Assembly (NCBI RefSeq): GCF_000069185.1
Contig: NC_010397.1
Span: 1,798,001-1,862,000, forward strand
Source of the DNA: Mycobacteroides abscessus ATCC 19977
GTDB lineage: Bacteria > Actinomycetota > Actinomycetes > Mycobacteriales > Mycobacteriaceae
Reading direction: 5' to 3'
DNA: 64,000 nt
Shown here one piece after another: positions 33,535 to 42,642 of the stretch (positions within the stretch are counted from its first letter, which is position 1; the number at the start of each line of letters is the position of its first letter). The position numbers and the translations under genes were made by a program. The notes beneath the pieces are model-generated. The model worked only from the letters and a program-made list of their open reading frames with translations. It was not told the origin of the DNA and ran no database searches.

Positions 33535-34749
33535 ATGGCTGACGATGGATGGCAGAGCCGTTCTCATGCTGACATTGTCGGGAAGCTAGGTGCGCTGAAG
33601 GCGGACAACGCGTTCACCCTGGCCAACACATGGAGCGATGTATACACGAAGCTCTCTGATGCAGCCGTCTCATACGGCAATGCGAAATCCAAACTGGCAG
33701 AGCCTGATTTCTGGACGGGCAAGGGGCCAGAGGCTGCGCTCGATGAGATGACTACCAAGGAACGCGAACTCACTTCGGAGAGTGGGACGTCCGCCAAAGC
33801 GGGCAAGATGAGTACAGCCTTGTTCCAGGACGGAGAGGTGCTCTCGCAGTCTTCGCGGGTCGCGCAGGCGTATCCGGTGCCGCCCGATGACACCGATGCT
33901 GATTCCAAAAAGAAGCTGCTGGAGGCGGTTAGAGCTGAGGCACAGCGGCTTTACACCTCGCCGTTGGAGGCCGACCGGCCCAAGTTCACGGAAGACTCGA
34001 ATACCACTGCCAGTGGCCCTATGCCTGCTGGGCCTGGTGGCAATAACGGCGGCGGTGGTGGTTCTGGTTCGGGCGGTTCCGGCAGCGGTACTCAAACCCC
34101 GCCGTCATCCTCGGACGGCTTGGCCAGCAAGGACACCAAACCGCAACTGGCCGGTGGTGAGGGTCAGCAGGCTGGCGCAGGTCAAGGACAGGGCGGCCAG
34201 GGCAGTGGTTCCGGTGGAGGCACCCCGGGTGGTGGTCAGGGCGCGGGTTCTGGTGGTGCTGGTTCTGGTTTGGGTTCTGGCTCGGGTGGTTCTGGCCTGC
34301 CGATCGGTAGCACGACTGCCGCTGGGTTCTCGCCGTCGTCGACGAGTACGGGTGTCGGTGGGTCAGGTTCAGGTGTGGGAGGACCTAGCGGGCTGAGCGC
34401 GCTGCGCGGTGGGGCGGGCTTGCCGGGCGGTGCCGCAGCTGGTGCTGGCGGTGGTGGCGTGAATCCCGCTGGTGTGGGTGCTGCCGGTGTACGTGGCATG
34501 GGCCCCATGGGAATGATGGGCGGCGCCGGTGGGCACGGTCGTGGGGGCAAGGATGAAGACGATGACGACCATGCGACGCCGCAGATCCTGATCAATTACG
34601 ACAACACCGACGAGTTCATGGGCGACATGCCAGCAGCTTCACCGGGGGTTATCGGTGACTGGTCCGAGCAGGAGAAAGCCGAAAAGGCCGCGCGGGAACG
34701 AGAAGTGCGCCGCTACAAAGCCCTTGGCTGGGACGTGAAGTTCGAGTGA
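33535..34749 (+). CDS. Large WXG-type protein with Gly-rich linker, candidate type VII substrate
   Basis: A 404-residue protein with ATG after GGGGAGA. The N-terminal ~140 residues are helical and carry WTG (60-62), the turn of a WXG helical hairpin. Residues ~165-330 are a low-complexity Gly/Ser/Ala-rich linker. The C-terminal ~70 residues are charged (EDDDDH, then KAAREREVRRY). This resembles EspB-like or PPE-like secreted proteins in plan, though no PPE motif is present. It is flanked by two further WXG-type genes. Confidence 0.65.
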   Translation: MADDGWQSRSHADIVGKLGALKADNAFTLANTWSDVYTKLSDAAVSYGNAKSKLAEPDFWTGKGPEAALDEMTTKERELTSESGTSAKAGKMSTALFQDGEVLSQSSRVAQAYPVPPDDTDADSKKKLLEAVRAEAQRLYTSPLEADRPKFTEDSNTTASGPMPAGPGGNNGGGGGSGSGGSGSGTQTPPSSSDGLASKDTKPQLAGGEGQQAGAGQGQGGQGSGSGGGTPGGGQGAGSGGAGSGLGSGSGGSGLPIGSTTAAGFSPSSTSTGVGGSGSGVGGPSGLSALRGGAGLPGGAAAGAGGGGVNPAGVGAAGVRGMGPMGMMGGAGGHGRGGKDEDDDDHATPQILINYDNTDEFMGDMPAASPGVIGDWSEQEKAEKAAREREVRRYKALGWDVKFE

Positions 34750-34780
34750 CCACGGCCGGTGTGCCGGAAAGGGTACGGCG

Positions 34781-35098
34781 ATGAGTGAGACCTTCAATGT
34801 GAGGCCCGAAGATCTTCACCGGCACGGTGAGTCGATTCTTGACGCGGTGAAGATCTCCCGCGACGAGCATGCGGGCCATCACGATCAGATCGAGGAGGCC
34901 TCTTCCGGTTGGATCGGTAAATCGGCCTCTGCCCTCGTGGATCTACACAAAGCATGGGTTGACCAGCGTGCGACGCTGCATCACCAACTCAGCCAAGTTG
35001 GTATCGGTATGCAGGAAGACGCCAAGACGTTCGCGGCCATGGAGGAGCAGAACCGTGGCTCGATCGGTAAGGCGAGTCCCGCAAATGGGGGAGCTTAG
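34781..35098 (+). CDS. WXG100/DUF2580-like protein
   Basis: A 105-residue protein with ATG after GGAAAGG. It has two predicted helices around WIG (44-46), the WXG turn, and it has the right length for the ESX-secreted WXG100 or EspC-like (DUF2580) families. The late segment TFAAMEEQ (F-x3-E) may correspond to the secretion signal YxxxD/E. It lies between two longer WXG-type genes and is probably secreted as a heterodimer with one of them. Confidence 0.75.
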   Translation: MSETFNVRPEDLHRHGESILDAVKISRDEHAGHHDQIEEASSGWIGKSASALVDLHKAWVDQRATLHHQLSQVGIGMQEDAKTFAAMEEQNRGSIGKASPANGGA

Positions 35099-35101
35099 GT
35101 C

Positions 35102-36463
35102 ATGGTGACCCCCGCTGATATCGAGAAGTGGAATCCGGACAAGCTACTTGCTGTGATCGGGACCGCTGAGAGCGCCCACAAATCTCTGGAGAAACTTGGC
35201 GAGAATTACGACGGCACCAAACGGAGTTTGAGTGACTGGGGTGGTTTGACGGCCGAGGCGTGGAAGGCCCAACACGGTAAACTGCGTACCGACATCGCCG
35301 AGCAGGGTCGGCAGGCTAAAGCTGTCGCCGACGCGATGAAGCCCCTCTATGACGAGGTCCTGGCCGTCAAGCGCGAGTACCAAGACATCAAGGGGACTGT
35401 CGAGCGAAATGCGTCATTCGACAGCTCGGGTACCACCGTCCACTGGAAACTCAATCCGAACGGCACTATCAACACGGGTGGCGCGTCCCTGGATTACCAG
35501 TCCGCGATGGTCAAACAGGACCTCGAACAACGTATGCAGAATGTCTTGGCCAGGGCAACCACTGTCGATGCGGACATCGCAAATGCATTGCGTGCCATTA
35601 CTTCCGGCGGTATGCCAACCATCGGCGGCCAGGTGCCAGCAGACAAACCAAAGGACGAGCCCAAGCCCGCGCCGCAAGACCCATCGATGTTGGCGTCTGG
35701 GCCCGTGGGTGGGCCGGATGGAAACCCGCCATATCCCAATGGGGCCACGCCGACCATGATCCCCGGCAAGACAATTCCGATGGCCGATAACCCGCCTGGG
35801 TGGGACCAGAACATGGCTCCCGGACCGCAACGCGATCAGGCGTGGAAGGACTACCTGTCGGGTAAGAATCCGGACGGCAGCCAACGTGCACCCGGAACGC
35901 CGCCGCTGGCGTTGCCTAAGCCGGAGGCTGTGAGTGACAAGGGGTTACGTGTTATCGGTGCGGCCGGACGTCAGCAAGGCGTTTCGTACGCCTGGGGTGG
36001 CAACAAGTCTGTCGGCGGGCCAACTCAAGGGACGCTTGCGGGGGATCCGCCAGACGGAGGCGCACACCGGTATCACGATGACCAGCGCACAGGGTTCGAC
36101 TGCGGCGGGCTCGTGCGCTATTCGACTCAACAGGGCGCTGGATACGATGTGTTCCAGCGGGCGGACGGTCTCGACTCTGGTGCAGGCACGGACAGGATCG
36201 ACAAGAGTCAGCATCTGACGCCGGTATCCGGCGGCGCCAGAATTCCATCCGGGAAGATCTCGAGTATCGCGCAGTCGGGCGACATTCTTGTCTTCGAGAC
36301 CCCGGGCAGTGGCCATGAAGCATTTAGCGGCAACAACACTCAGCACACCGGTATATATGTCGGTAATGGGTACATGATCAATGCGCCTGAATCGGGAAAG
36401 CCTGTCAGGTTGGACAATGCGGACGAGGATAGCCGTATGACAGACGTGTTGAGGCTCAAGTGA
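35102..36463 (+). CDS. WXG-domain protein with NlpC/P60 cell-wall hydrolase
   Basis: A 453-residue protein starting three bases after the WXG100 gene. The N-terminal ~130 residues are helical with WGG (46-48). A Pro/Asp-rich linker (~180-280) follows. Residues ~290-453 form an NlpC/P60 domain with nucleophile Cys334 (FDCGGLV) and His415 (QHTGIYVGNGY). NlpC/P60 enzymes cleave peptidoglycan stems. The architecture (WXG-type export domain plus hydrolase) suggests a type VII-exported wall enzyme or toxin. No signal peptide is present. Confidence 0.8.
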   Translation: MVTPADIEKWNPDKLLAVIGTAESAHKSLEKLGENYDGTKRSLSDWGGLTAEAWKAQHGKLRTDIAEQGRQAKAVADAMKPLYDEVLAVKREYQDIKGTVERNASFDSSGTTVHWKLNPNGTINTGGASLDYQSAMVKQDLEQRMQNVLARATTVDADIANALRAITSGGMPTIGGQVPADKPKDEPKPAPQDPSMLASGPVGGPDGNPPYPNGATPTMIPGKTIPMADNPPGWDQNMAPGPQRDQAWKDYLSGKNPDGSQRAPGTPPLALPKPEAVSDKGLRVIGAAGRQQGVSYAWGGNKSVGGPTQGTLAGDPPDGGAHRYHDDQRTGFDCGGLVRYSTQQGAGYDVFQRADGLDSGAGTDRIDKSQHLTPVSGGARIPSGKISSIAQSGDILVFETPGSGHEAFSGNNTQHTGIYVGNGYMINAPESGKPVRLDNADEDSRMTDVLRLK

Positions 36464-37095
36464 CGAGGGTGTTGCTTGCCGGACTGCTGATGGTGTTGGT
36501 GGGTTGCACGCAAGCACCCACTGCGACAACGGAACCTCCCGCGCCGCCGGACAGTAGCACCCTGACTCTGAGTGTTGCGGAAGTGCGTGAGATAACGCCG
36601 CCAGCACTCGAATCAGAACCCGACTTCGACCTGCATAAGCCATACACCGACACGCAGCCTGATTTCGACATGTCCGTCGCGTGCCAAAAACTGTTCAACC
36701 AGGACCAGAAGTTCGGTGAGGGGTGGACGAACTTCCGCACCCTCACATATTCCGGGCCGAGCAACATTGGAATCAAGCAGAGCATCGCTGTATACCCAGA
36801 CCGCAACGCAGCCCAATCGGTCTTCGGCGGAATCCAGGACAACCTGTCGGCTTGCCAGAAAAGCTATCCCGTCGCGCGTTACGGCGCTCCATACACGCTG
36901 AGCAAGTTAGCAGGCGATGACAAGACCGTTATGGCCCAGTACGCCGACACCGTCAACGGACCGGGCAGTGTCGAGCTGTATCGACTGGACGAGCAAGTGA
37001 TCATCGATGTCAGCGCCGCCCACTTTTCCACCGACCCGCATGTGGCTGAAACCGTCCTGCAACGGATTCGAGAGAAACTGCGTTCTCGCGCGTGA
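36460..37095 (+). CDS. Lipoprotein with PknH-type sensor domain
   Basis: A 211-residue protein, GTG start overlapping the previous TGA (GTGA). The signal peptide ends in VLVGC (Cys lipidation site ~16). The mature domain has paired Cys (SVACQKLF and LSACQKSY) and the alternating pattern of the PknH extracellular sensor-like family. It would be membrane-anchored outside the cell. Tight coupling to the hydrolase gene suggests it docks or controls that enzyme; this is inference. Confidence 0.7.
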   Translation: MTRVLLAGLLMVLVGCTQAPTATTEPPAPPDSSTLTLSVAEVREITPPALESEPDFDLHKPYTDTQPDFDMSVACQKLFNQDQKFGEGWTNFRTLTYSGPSNIGIKQSIAVYPDRNAAQSVFGGIQDNLSACQKSYPVARYGAPYTLSKLAGDDKTVMAQYADTVNGPGSVELYRLDEQVIIDVSAAHFSTDPHVAETVLQRIREKLRSRA

Positions 37096-37114
37096 CCGCC
37101 AAGAGGTATGCCCA

Positions 37115-37591
37115 ATGACGAAGCCGCAGCCCCAACTAGATCCGCCGCGGCTGGAGCTGGCCGCGGGCTTGTACGATATGGCGGCCTGGCAGCTCGATGT
37201 ATTCCTCGATGACGCTGCTGGCTACAGTATTTCGCCACAGGACGCTGCGAGCCTTCAGGCGCTGGTTGATCTGATGCGGTGGCAAGCCGAGGGGTACCGG
37301 CGCTATGCGGTGAAGATGCGCGCCGAAGACGAGATGGTGGATGCCTACTTCGCGGGTGACGTGGTGGTGCCGAACACTGCGGCAGCTTTCGAGGCATCGA
37401 TCACCCGCCCCGACCATCCGCCCTTCCCGAAGCGGTCCGAAGCCATCGATTACCAGCTACTGCGGCCCGTGCGAGAACAACTCGAAGAGGCCCACACAGT
37501 GCTCACTCGTGGCTCCAGGCCGGTGATGGCCTATGCGGCCAAACAGGCCGCGGCGCTTTACTCTTGGTGTCATCCGCCGTTGCCGGTGTGA
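37115..37591 (+). CDS. Last gene of the WXG operon, unknown function
   Basis: A 158-residue protein from ATG 37115, preceded by AAGAGG; the open frame extends back into the upstream gene, but those residues are not credible. It is predicted helical throughout, rich in Ala, Asp, Arg, without signal peptide. I do not recognise a family. Its place suggests a cytoplasmic chaperone or immunity protein for the preceding secreted products. Confidence 0.6.
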   Translation: MTKPQPQLDPPRLELAAGLYDMAAWQLDVFLDDAAGYSISPQDAASLQALVDLMRWQAEGYRRYAVKMRAEDEMVDAYFAGDVVVPNTAAAFEASITRPDHPPFPKRSEAIDYQLLRPVREQLEEAHTVLTRGSRPVMAYAAKQAAALYSWCHPPLPV

Positions 37592-37713
37592 CGATCGAAA
37601 ACGTGCACGGAGTGAGTAGCGGGTAACGGCACCCCGGAAGCCTGGCATCTCCACGCCACACCGGGTGTATGTCGTCGCTCATAAGGCCCTTGAAGAGTTG
37701 GGACGCTCCCGCG

Positions 37714-38541
37714 TCACGCAATCATCGGGTCAATCGCCGACCGCGGCACCAGTACCTGCAGCGCCCCATATGAGTCGGGCAGTATCGCGCCCTGGTCGAA
37801 GAAGAACCGAATACCGTCGTTGAGCACCGCGAAGTTCTGGTAGTTGGCGGGGTCGTAGAGCGTCGCCGGTGAGAACGGCAGCGGCGGCGGGGGAGGCGGT
37901 GGCGTCGTGGAAGTAGTAGTGGTCGATGTGGTGGTAGTCGGCTGCCCCGAGGTCGTGGTCGGGGTGGGGGTCGCCACCGGCGGCGGGGCCAGCTGCTGCT
38001 GCAGCTGCGCCTGCACAATCGGCGCGACGGTCTTCAGCGGATCGTCCACCCGCCACAGCGGCGCATCGTCTTTGTCGTCCTTGGGCACCGTGTAGAGAAC
38101 CGGTTTGCGATAGCTCTGATCCCAGTTGAACGCCTTGTAGGCGGTCTGCGGCTGCCCGTTCCCGCCGGTTTGGTACACCTTGAACACCACGGTCTGCGTA
38201 CCGCGCGGGGGCAGGTCGGAGTTGTATTCGGTCGGCTTCATGCTCAACTGGGCCGTCGTGCTGCGGGCCGCACCGGACTTGGCGGCGTTGACGAAGGCAT
38301 CGCGCGTCTTGGCCACGTATTCGGCGATCGACTTCTGATCCGGGTAGTTCAGCGGAATGGTGACGTCGACGCTGTATCCGGTATCGGAGAGGCGGATCTC
38401 ACATGTCTTGCCGGTATTGGTGCCCTTCAAGTCGCCGCAGTAATCGTGTGGTGCCGCCCCCGCCACACCAGAAAAACCGAAGATGGAGGCGGCCGTGACC
38501 AGCACGGACGCGCTGATCGAGCGCAGAGATAAGTAGGGCAC
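37714..38541 (-). CDS. MPT64-family secreted protein with Pro/Thr-rich insert
   Basis: A 275-residue secreted protein. A signal peptide (~1-29, cut after GVAGAA) precedes a mature domain highly similar in pattern to M. tuberculosis MPT64: YCGDLKGTNTG, NYPDQKS, PPRGTQTVVFKVYQ, YKAFNWDQSYRKP and, at the end, NYQNFAVLNDGI and VLVPRSAID. MPT64 is a secreted antigen in the RsiV/DUF3298 group. A Pro/Thr-rich insert of ~35 residues (about 183-218) separates the halves and is absent from MPT64. It converges on the end of the WXG operon. Confidence 0.88.
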   Translation of the reverse strand: MPYLSLRSISASVLVTAASIFGFSGVAGAAPHDYCGDLKGTNTGKTCEIRLSDTGYSVDVTIPLNYPDQKSIAEYVAKTRDAFVNAAKSGAARSTTAQLSMKPTEYNSDLPPRGTQTVVFKVYQTGGNGQPQTAYKAFNWDQSYRKPVLYTVPKDDKDDAPLWRVDDPLKTVAPIVQAQLQQQLAPPPVATPTPTTTSGQPTTTTSTTTTSTTPPPPPPPLPFSPATLYDPANYQNFAVLNDGIRFFFDQGAILPDSYGALQVLVPRSAIDPMIA

Positions 38542-38654
38542 GTCTGCACTTTAACTTCGGAAGGTGAACCAAGTGCCTGGACCGGTGAGATCAAAGGCCT
38601 CTCCATAGCCGCACCGCCTCGCTACGATCACACCGTTCTTGGATCTTGAACCCC

Positions 38655-39296
38655 TTACTAGGGAGCGGCCATGACGGGATCGCCAGACGCCGTTTCCACG
38701 GCAAAATCGCCTTGGATATAAGGGATTCCGAACCCGATTGGACTCCGTACGCGGCGCCCACCGCGCCGGAGGGCGCCCCAACATCCTGTACCTCAACGCT
38801 GGTTCGACGGGGCCGCCAAGTACAACGGCCTACCGCTAACCGACCTGAACATCCTGGAAACCATGACGCGATGGCGCCCCTACCTGGCAGGGGAGCGCAC
38901 CTCGTTTTCCTACTACCCCAACAGTGCCGCGGTAGGTCTCGGTGCGATGGTTGAGATTCGCGGCCAATCCTTTTCGATCCTCGCCGAAGTCACCACGAAA
39001 CCGGCAGCGCAGGGTGTCATCTTCAAGCAAGGTGGCGCGCACGGCGGGCACGTGCTGTGTTCATCGACGAACAGGCCGTCGGCGCACTCAGAGACGTCGA
39101 AATCCATCCCGGCACATTCGGTCTGGCCGGGGCCAGCCTGTCCATCGGACGCAACGGCGGCTCGGCGGTGTCCTCGGACTACCCGGCGCGCTACTCGCTT
39201 ACCGGCGGCACCATCGCCCAGGTGGTGGTCGATATCTCCGGGGAGCCCTACGCCAACCTGGAGAAGAAGCTCGCCATCGTCTTCGCGAAAGACTGA
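38655..39296 (+). pseudogene. Arylsulfatase remnant with large internal deletions and frameshifts
   Basis: Three pieces of a typical ~780-residue mycobacterial arylsulfatase can be read in order but in different frames. The N-terminal RFHGKIALDIRDSEPDW to EGAP lies near 38690-38780. A late segment FDGAAKYNGLPLTDLN to GGAHGGHVL runs from about 38806 to 39055. The C-terminal end GALRDVEIHPGTFGLAG to the stop lies at 39057-39296. The catalytic Cys-x-Pro-x-Arg region and most of the enzyme are missing. The gene is therefore dead; intact paralogues may exist elsewhere. Confidence 0.85.
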
Positions 39297-39304
39297 GCCA
39301 AAGA

Positions 39305-39568
39305 CTAAGCGGGCCACTCGCTGAGCTGTTCCCACGCACCGAACGGAGGCTTGGCGGCGGCCTCGATCACGATGTGCCCGGTCACTGCCGATCCGGGGTG
39401 GTATTCGTCGATCGCGAAGCCGCCCGTGCGGTTCTCGGGGGTCGCGCCGTCCCAGATGTAGATGGGCCCGGGTGCGGCGGCCTCGGCCACCTCGGTGCCG
39501 CACTCGGCGGCGGGCTCGTCCCGGCCCACGCCGGTGTGCTTGCCGTCGATACGCCGCCAGATGCTCAC
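39305..39568 (-). CDS. Small conserved protein, unknown function
   Basis: An 87-residue protein from GTG 39568, chosen because TAGCAT, a TAnnnT -10 hexamer, lies seven bases upstream, as in leaderless genes. The longer frame to 39625 has no such signal. The protein is Gly/Glu-rich with a GAWEQLSEW end, no signal peptide, and no recognised family. It converges with the arylsulfatase remnant eight bases away. Confidence 0.55.
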   Translation of the reverse strand: MSIWRRIDGKHTGVGRDEPAAECGTEVAEAAAPGPIYIWDGATPENRTGGFAIDEYHPGSAVTGHIVIEAAAKPPFGAWEQLSEWPA

Positions 39569-39678
39569 GAACGGGATGCTACGCGCTGGTGTGGTTTCGG
39601 GGCGGCGACAACTTGACCAATTCATAGATGGAGTAGGCGTCTACCTACGCCGGTACGGCCCCACTGTGTCACCGTGGT

Positions 39679-40455
39679 GTGGTGATGAAAAGGCTTGGTG
39701 CGTTGGTGGTTGCGGCCACCCTGCTACTGGTGACGGCTCCGCTGGCCGCCGCCTGGGGCCCGCAGGGACACAACATCGTGGGCGCGGTCGCCGATGCGAA
39801 GCTCTCACCCGCGGCCCGTGCCGAGGTCTCGCGCTTGCTGGCCGGCGAGGCCACCCCGACACTGGCCGGGGTCGCCAACTGGGCCGACCAGGTGCGTCCC
39901 AGCCGTCCCGAGACCGCACCCTGGCACTACGCCGATATCGCCGAGAACAACTGCCAGTACGTGCCCGCGGTGAACGGCGACAACGGCAACAACGTCATCG
40001 AGGCCATCCGCAGCCAGACCGCGATCCTGGGCGACACCACCAAAACGGATGCCGAACGCACGGAGGCGCTGAAGTTCGTCGTGCATTTCGTGGGTGACAT
40101 CCACCAGCCGATGCATGATGCCTACGCCCGCGACCGCGGTGGCAACGACATCCCACTGACCTACAACGGCCGATCCACCAACCTGCATTCGGTGTGGGAC
40201 AGCGGGTTACTGAATACTCGCGGCCTCAGCGATGCCCAATACGCCCAGGTGATCGAGGGATTGCCCGCACCCGATCTCGGCAGCGCCGACCCCGTCGACT
40301 GGGCACAGGACACCTGTCAGATCGCTATCGGGGTATACCCCAGTACCTCGACCATCGGCACCGACTACACCAACCAATACCGCCCGGTCGCCGAGGCGCA
40401 GCTGCGCCTGGCCGGTGAACGCTTGGCGCGCTTGCTCAATGCCACGTTGACCTAG
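39679..40455 (+). CDS. Secreted S1/P1-family nuclease
   Basis: A 258-residue zinc-dependent nuclease. A signal peptide (~1-25) ends at AAAWGPQGH, where the mature N-terminal Trp is itself a zinc ligand in the family. Zinc-ligand motifs follow in order: WGPQGH, NWADQ, WHYADI, HFVGDIHQPMH and GRSTNLHSVWD. The enzyme degrades single-stranded nucleic acids or removes 3' phosphates outside the cell. Start is GTG 39679 or ATG 39685. No operon partner is evident. Confidence 0.88.
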   Translation: MVMKRLGALVVAATLLLVTAPLAAAWGPQGHNIVGAVADAKLSPAARAEVSRLLAGEATPTLAGVANWADQVRPSRPETAPWHYADIAENNCQYVPAVNGDNGNNVIEAIRSQTAILGDTTKTDAERTEALKFVVHFVGDIHQPMHDAYARDRGGNDIPLTYNGRSTNLHSVWDSGLLNTRGLSDAQYAQVIEGLPAPDLGSADPVDWAQDTCQIAIGVYPSTSTIGTDYTNQYRPVAEAQLRLAGERLARLLNATLT

Positions 40456-40611
40456 CGGATGGGACCGGCCTGACGCCGTCAATACCCGTCATCGCAATGG
40501 TCTACTATGCCTGGATTGGGGATTGGCGGTGACCACAGTTGGCTGGCCGTCGATTGGGTCGGGCAATGTCGGTTTGCGGTGTGTCGATGGTTGCTTGGGT
40601 AGGGGCGATAC

Positions 40612-41703
40612 GTGGTTACCACATATCCGGGTCGGAACGGCTTCGGATCAGAGTCGAACCGGTGTAGTACAGGCGCACAGGTTTACGGGGCCAACAACGA
40701 CATTCTTGAACGGGTCGGGCTGCGGCGACCGGTCTCGCGGGCGAACGCGGTATTCATCACGGCCGTCGGTGCGGCGGCAATCCTGCTCGCCGCCACGGGA
40801 ATGTCGACAATTCCCTTGCTGTGTATCTCCCTGTCGATTCCGGCGTTCCTCTGGGGAATTCGTTACGCGAGGGCCCGGGCGGTGACCTATGGGGAGTCGG
40901 TCGCGTACGTCCTGTACTGCGATGTGGCCATTCTGATCGGCATCTGCGTCGTGACGACGACCGGCGTCGCCTTTGTGAAGTTGGCGTGGCTACTGGCGGT
41001 CAGCGCGTACGTATCCCTGGTCCATGGCCGGGTGGCGGTCGCGATGCAATCGCTGGTGACCACTGCCGGAACCGTGCTGGCGGTAGTGGGAGCGGTATCC
41101 CGCGACGAGTACTCGGCGGCCGCTCTCGCCGCGGCGGTGGTAACGATGCTGTTGGCGAATCTGTTTGCCGGATTGGTCATCTACGTGGGTAAGGCGCAGT
41201 TCAGTGAGCACGCCGACGGGCGAGATCGCCTGGCGCGCCACGATGTGCTGACCGGCCTGCTGAACAGGCGCGGTCTGCAGGAAGCATATGAGGCCACGGT
41301 CGGCGTTCCCGGCATGCACGTGACTGTCGTGGTGGTCGATCTGAACCTGTTCAAGCAGATCAACGATACCTTCGGTCACCATGTCGGTGATCAGGTGCTG
41401 CAACGCACGGCGCACCGGCTGCGATCGGTGGTGGGGCCGGATGCCTTGTTGGCCAGGCTCGGTGGCGATGAGTTCGGCATCGTGGTGGTCGGCGACGCGC
41501 CACCGCACATCGACTATCAGCGGGCGGTGGAAGAGGCGTTGAACAGTGCGAGCGAGGACGTCCCGGTGAGCGCCAGCGTCGGGGTCGCCGCCGCGATCCT
41601 GCCCGAATCGGACCGTACGACGATCCACACCCTGGGGCCCATCGTCACCCACCTTTTGGTCGAGGCTGACGGCGCGATGTACGGCGCCAAGAAGGCGGGA
41701 TAG
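40612..41703 (+). CDS. Membrane-bound GGDEF diguanylate cyclase
   Basis: A 363-residue protein. Five or six membrane segments lie between about residues 45 and 200, followed by a GGDEF domain (~215-363). The motif LGGDEFG is intact, so c-di-GMP synthesis from GTP is likely. The inhibitory RxxD site five residues upstream is absent (VGPD instead), suggesting weak product inhibition. GTG 40612 gives the longest sensible frame; the first ~40 residues are polar and a later start is possible. Confidence 0.85.
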   Translation: MVTTYPGRNGFGSESNRCSTGAQVYGANNDILERVGLRRPVSRANAVFITAVGAAAILLAATGMSTIPLLCISLSIPAFLWGIRYARARAVTYGESVAYVLYCDVAILIGICVVTTTGVAFVKLAWLLAVSAYVSLVHGRVAVAMQSLVTTAGTVLAVVGAVSRDEYSAAALAAAVVTMLLANLFAGLVIYVGKAQFSEHADGRDRLARHDVLTGLLNRRGLQEAYEATVGVPGMHVTVVVVDLNLFKQINDTFGHHVGDQVLQRTAHRLRSVVGPDALLARLGGDEFGIVVVGDAPPHIDYQRAVEEALNSASEDVPVSASVGVAAAILPESDRTTIHTLGPIVTHLLVEADGAMYGAKKAG

Positions 41704-41751
41704 TTCGGCGGCGGCCCGGACACCAGGCCGCCGCCAACAACTTCCGCCCGG

Positions 41752-42576
41752 CTACCAGACGCGCACGTAGTCGACGAGCATCTCCGCCGGGTACGAGCCG
41801 CCGGCCGGATCGCCACCGCCGGAACCGGCGACAGCCAGGTTCAGCATCGGCTGCAGCGTGTAGCCCGGATCGTTAAACGGCCAATCGTCAAGGGAATTGG
41901 CGTCGACCGTCAGGTACGGCTCCATGCCGTCGTGGTAGTCCATCCAGAAGTACAGTCCGGCCTCGGTCCAGGTGCAGCGCCAGGTGTGCCAGTTGCTGTC
42001 GATGGGCACCGGCAGCGTCTCGAAGGAGGTGCCGTCCAGGCGTGCGTGCACCGTGGTGCCCGAGGGCCAGTCGCGGTTGCCGTACCACTCGGCCATGTCG
42101 ATCTCGCCGCCGCGCTCCGGGTTGTCGTTCAGCAGCCACCAGGCCGGCCAGCAACCGTCGGTCAAGCAGTTGAACTTGATGCGTGCCTCGAAGGTGTGGC
42201 CCATGCCGCCGCGGAAGGTGCCGTGCAGCTTGCCGCTGAAGTACTTGTTGCCTTCCTTGGTCGCACGGATCACCAGGTTGGAGTTTCCGTCGAGGAAGAT
42301 GTTGGTGCGGCTGTCGCGGTACTCGCCCATGTTCTCGGGGCGATCCCAGAACACCGGGTTCTTGATGCGCTCGCGGAACTTCGCGGCCACCCACTTGGAA
42401 CCGTCGGGCGCCGAACCGGCGGGGCCGTCGAACTCGTCACGGAACACAAAACCGCTGGACTGGGCGTCGGGCGGTGCCGCCGGAGGATGCACCCGATCGG
42501 CCTGAGCCTTGGGAAGGGGCAAAGCAGCTGCGGCCATGCCGAAGCCCATGGTCAGTATCAATTTACGGCGATCCAT
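41752..42576 (-). CDS. Secreted GH16 beta-glucanase, Tat-type signal
   Basis: A 274-residue protein from ATG 42576 (an in-frame GTG lies at 42585). The N-terminus MDRRKLILTMGFGMAAA is a twin-arginine-type signal. The GH16 catalytic motif GGEIDMAEW is complete (Glu-x-Asp-x-x-Glu), so it should cleave beta-1,3/1,4-glucans. The end (EMLVDYVRVW) is typical of the family. It converges on the GGDEF gene 49 bases away. Its substrate in a mycobacterial setting is unclear; environmental glucans are likely. Confidence 0.9.
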   Translation of the reverse strand: MDRRKLILTMGFGMAAAALPLPKAQADRVHPPAAPPDAQSSGFVFRDEFDGPAGSAPDGSKWVAAKFRERIKNPVFWDRPENMGEYRDSRTNIFLDGNSNLVIRATKEGNKYFSGKLHGTFRGGMGHTFEARIKFNCLTDGCWPAWWLLNDNPERGGEIDMAEWYGNRDWPSGTTVHARLDGTSFETLPVPIDSNWHTWRCTWTEAGLYFWMDYHDGMEPYLTVDANSLDDWPFNDPGYTLQPMLNLAVAGSGGGDPAGGSYPAEMLVDYVRVW

Positions 42577-42642
42577 TTCAGGCACCCCGAAACGATAATG
42601 GTTGTTCCCCGGCGTTGGGCGCAGCCCCGGCCATTTTGGCTG

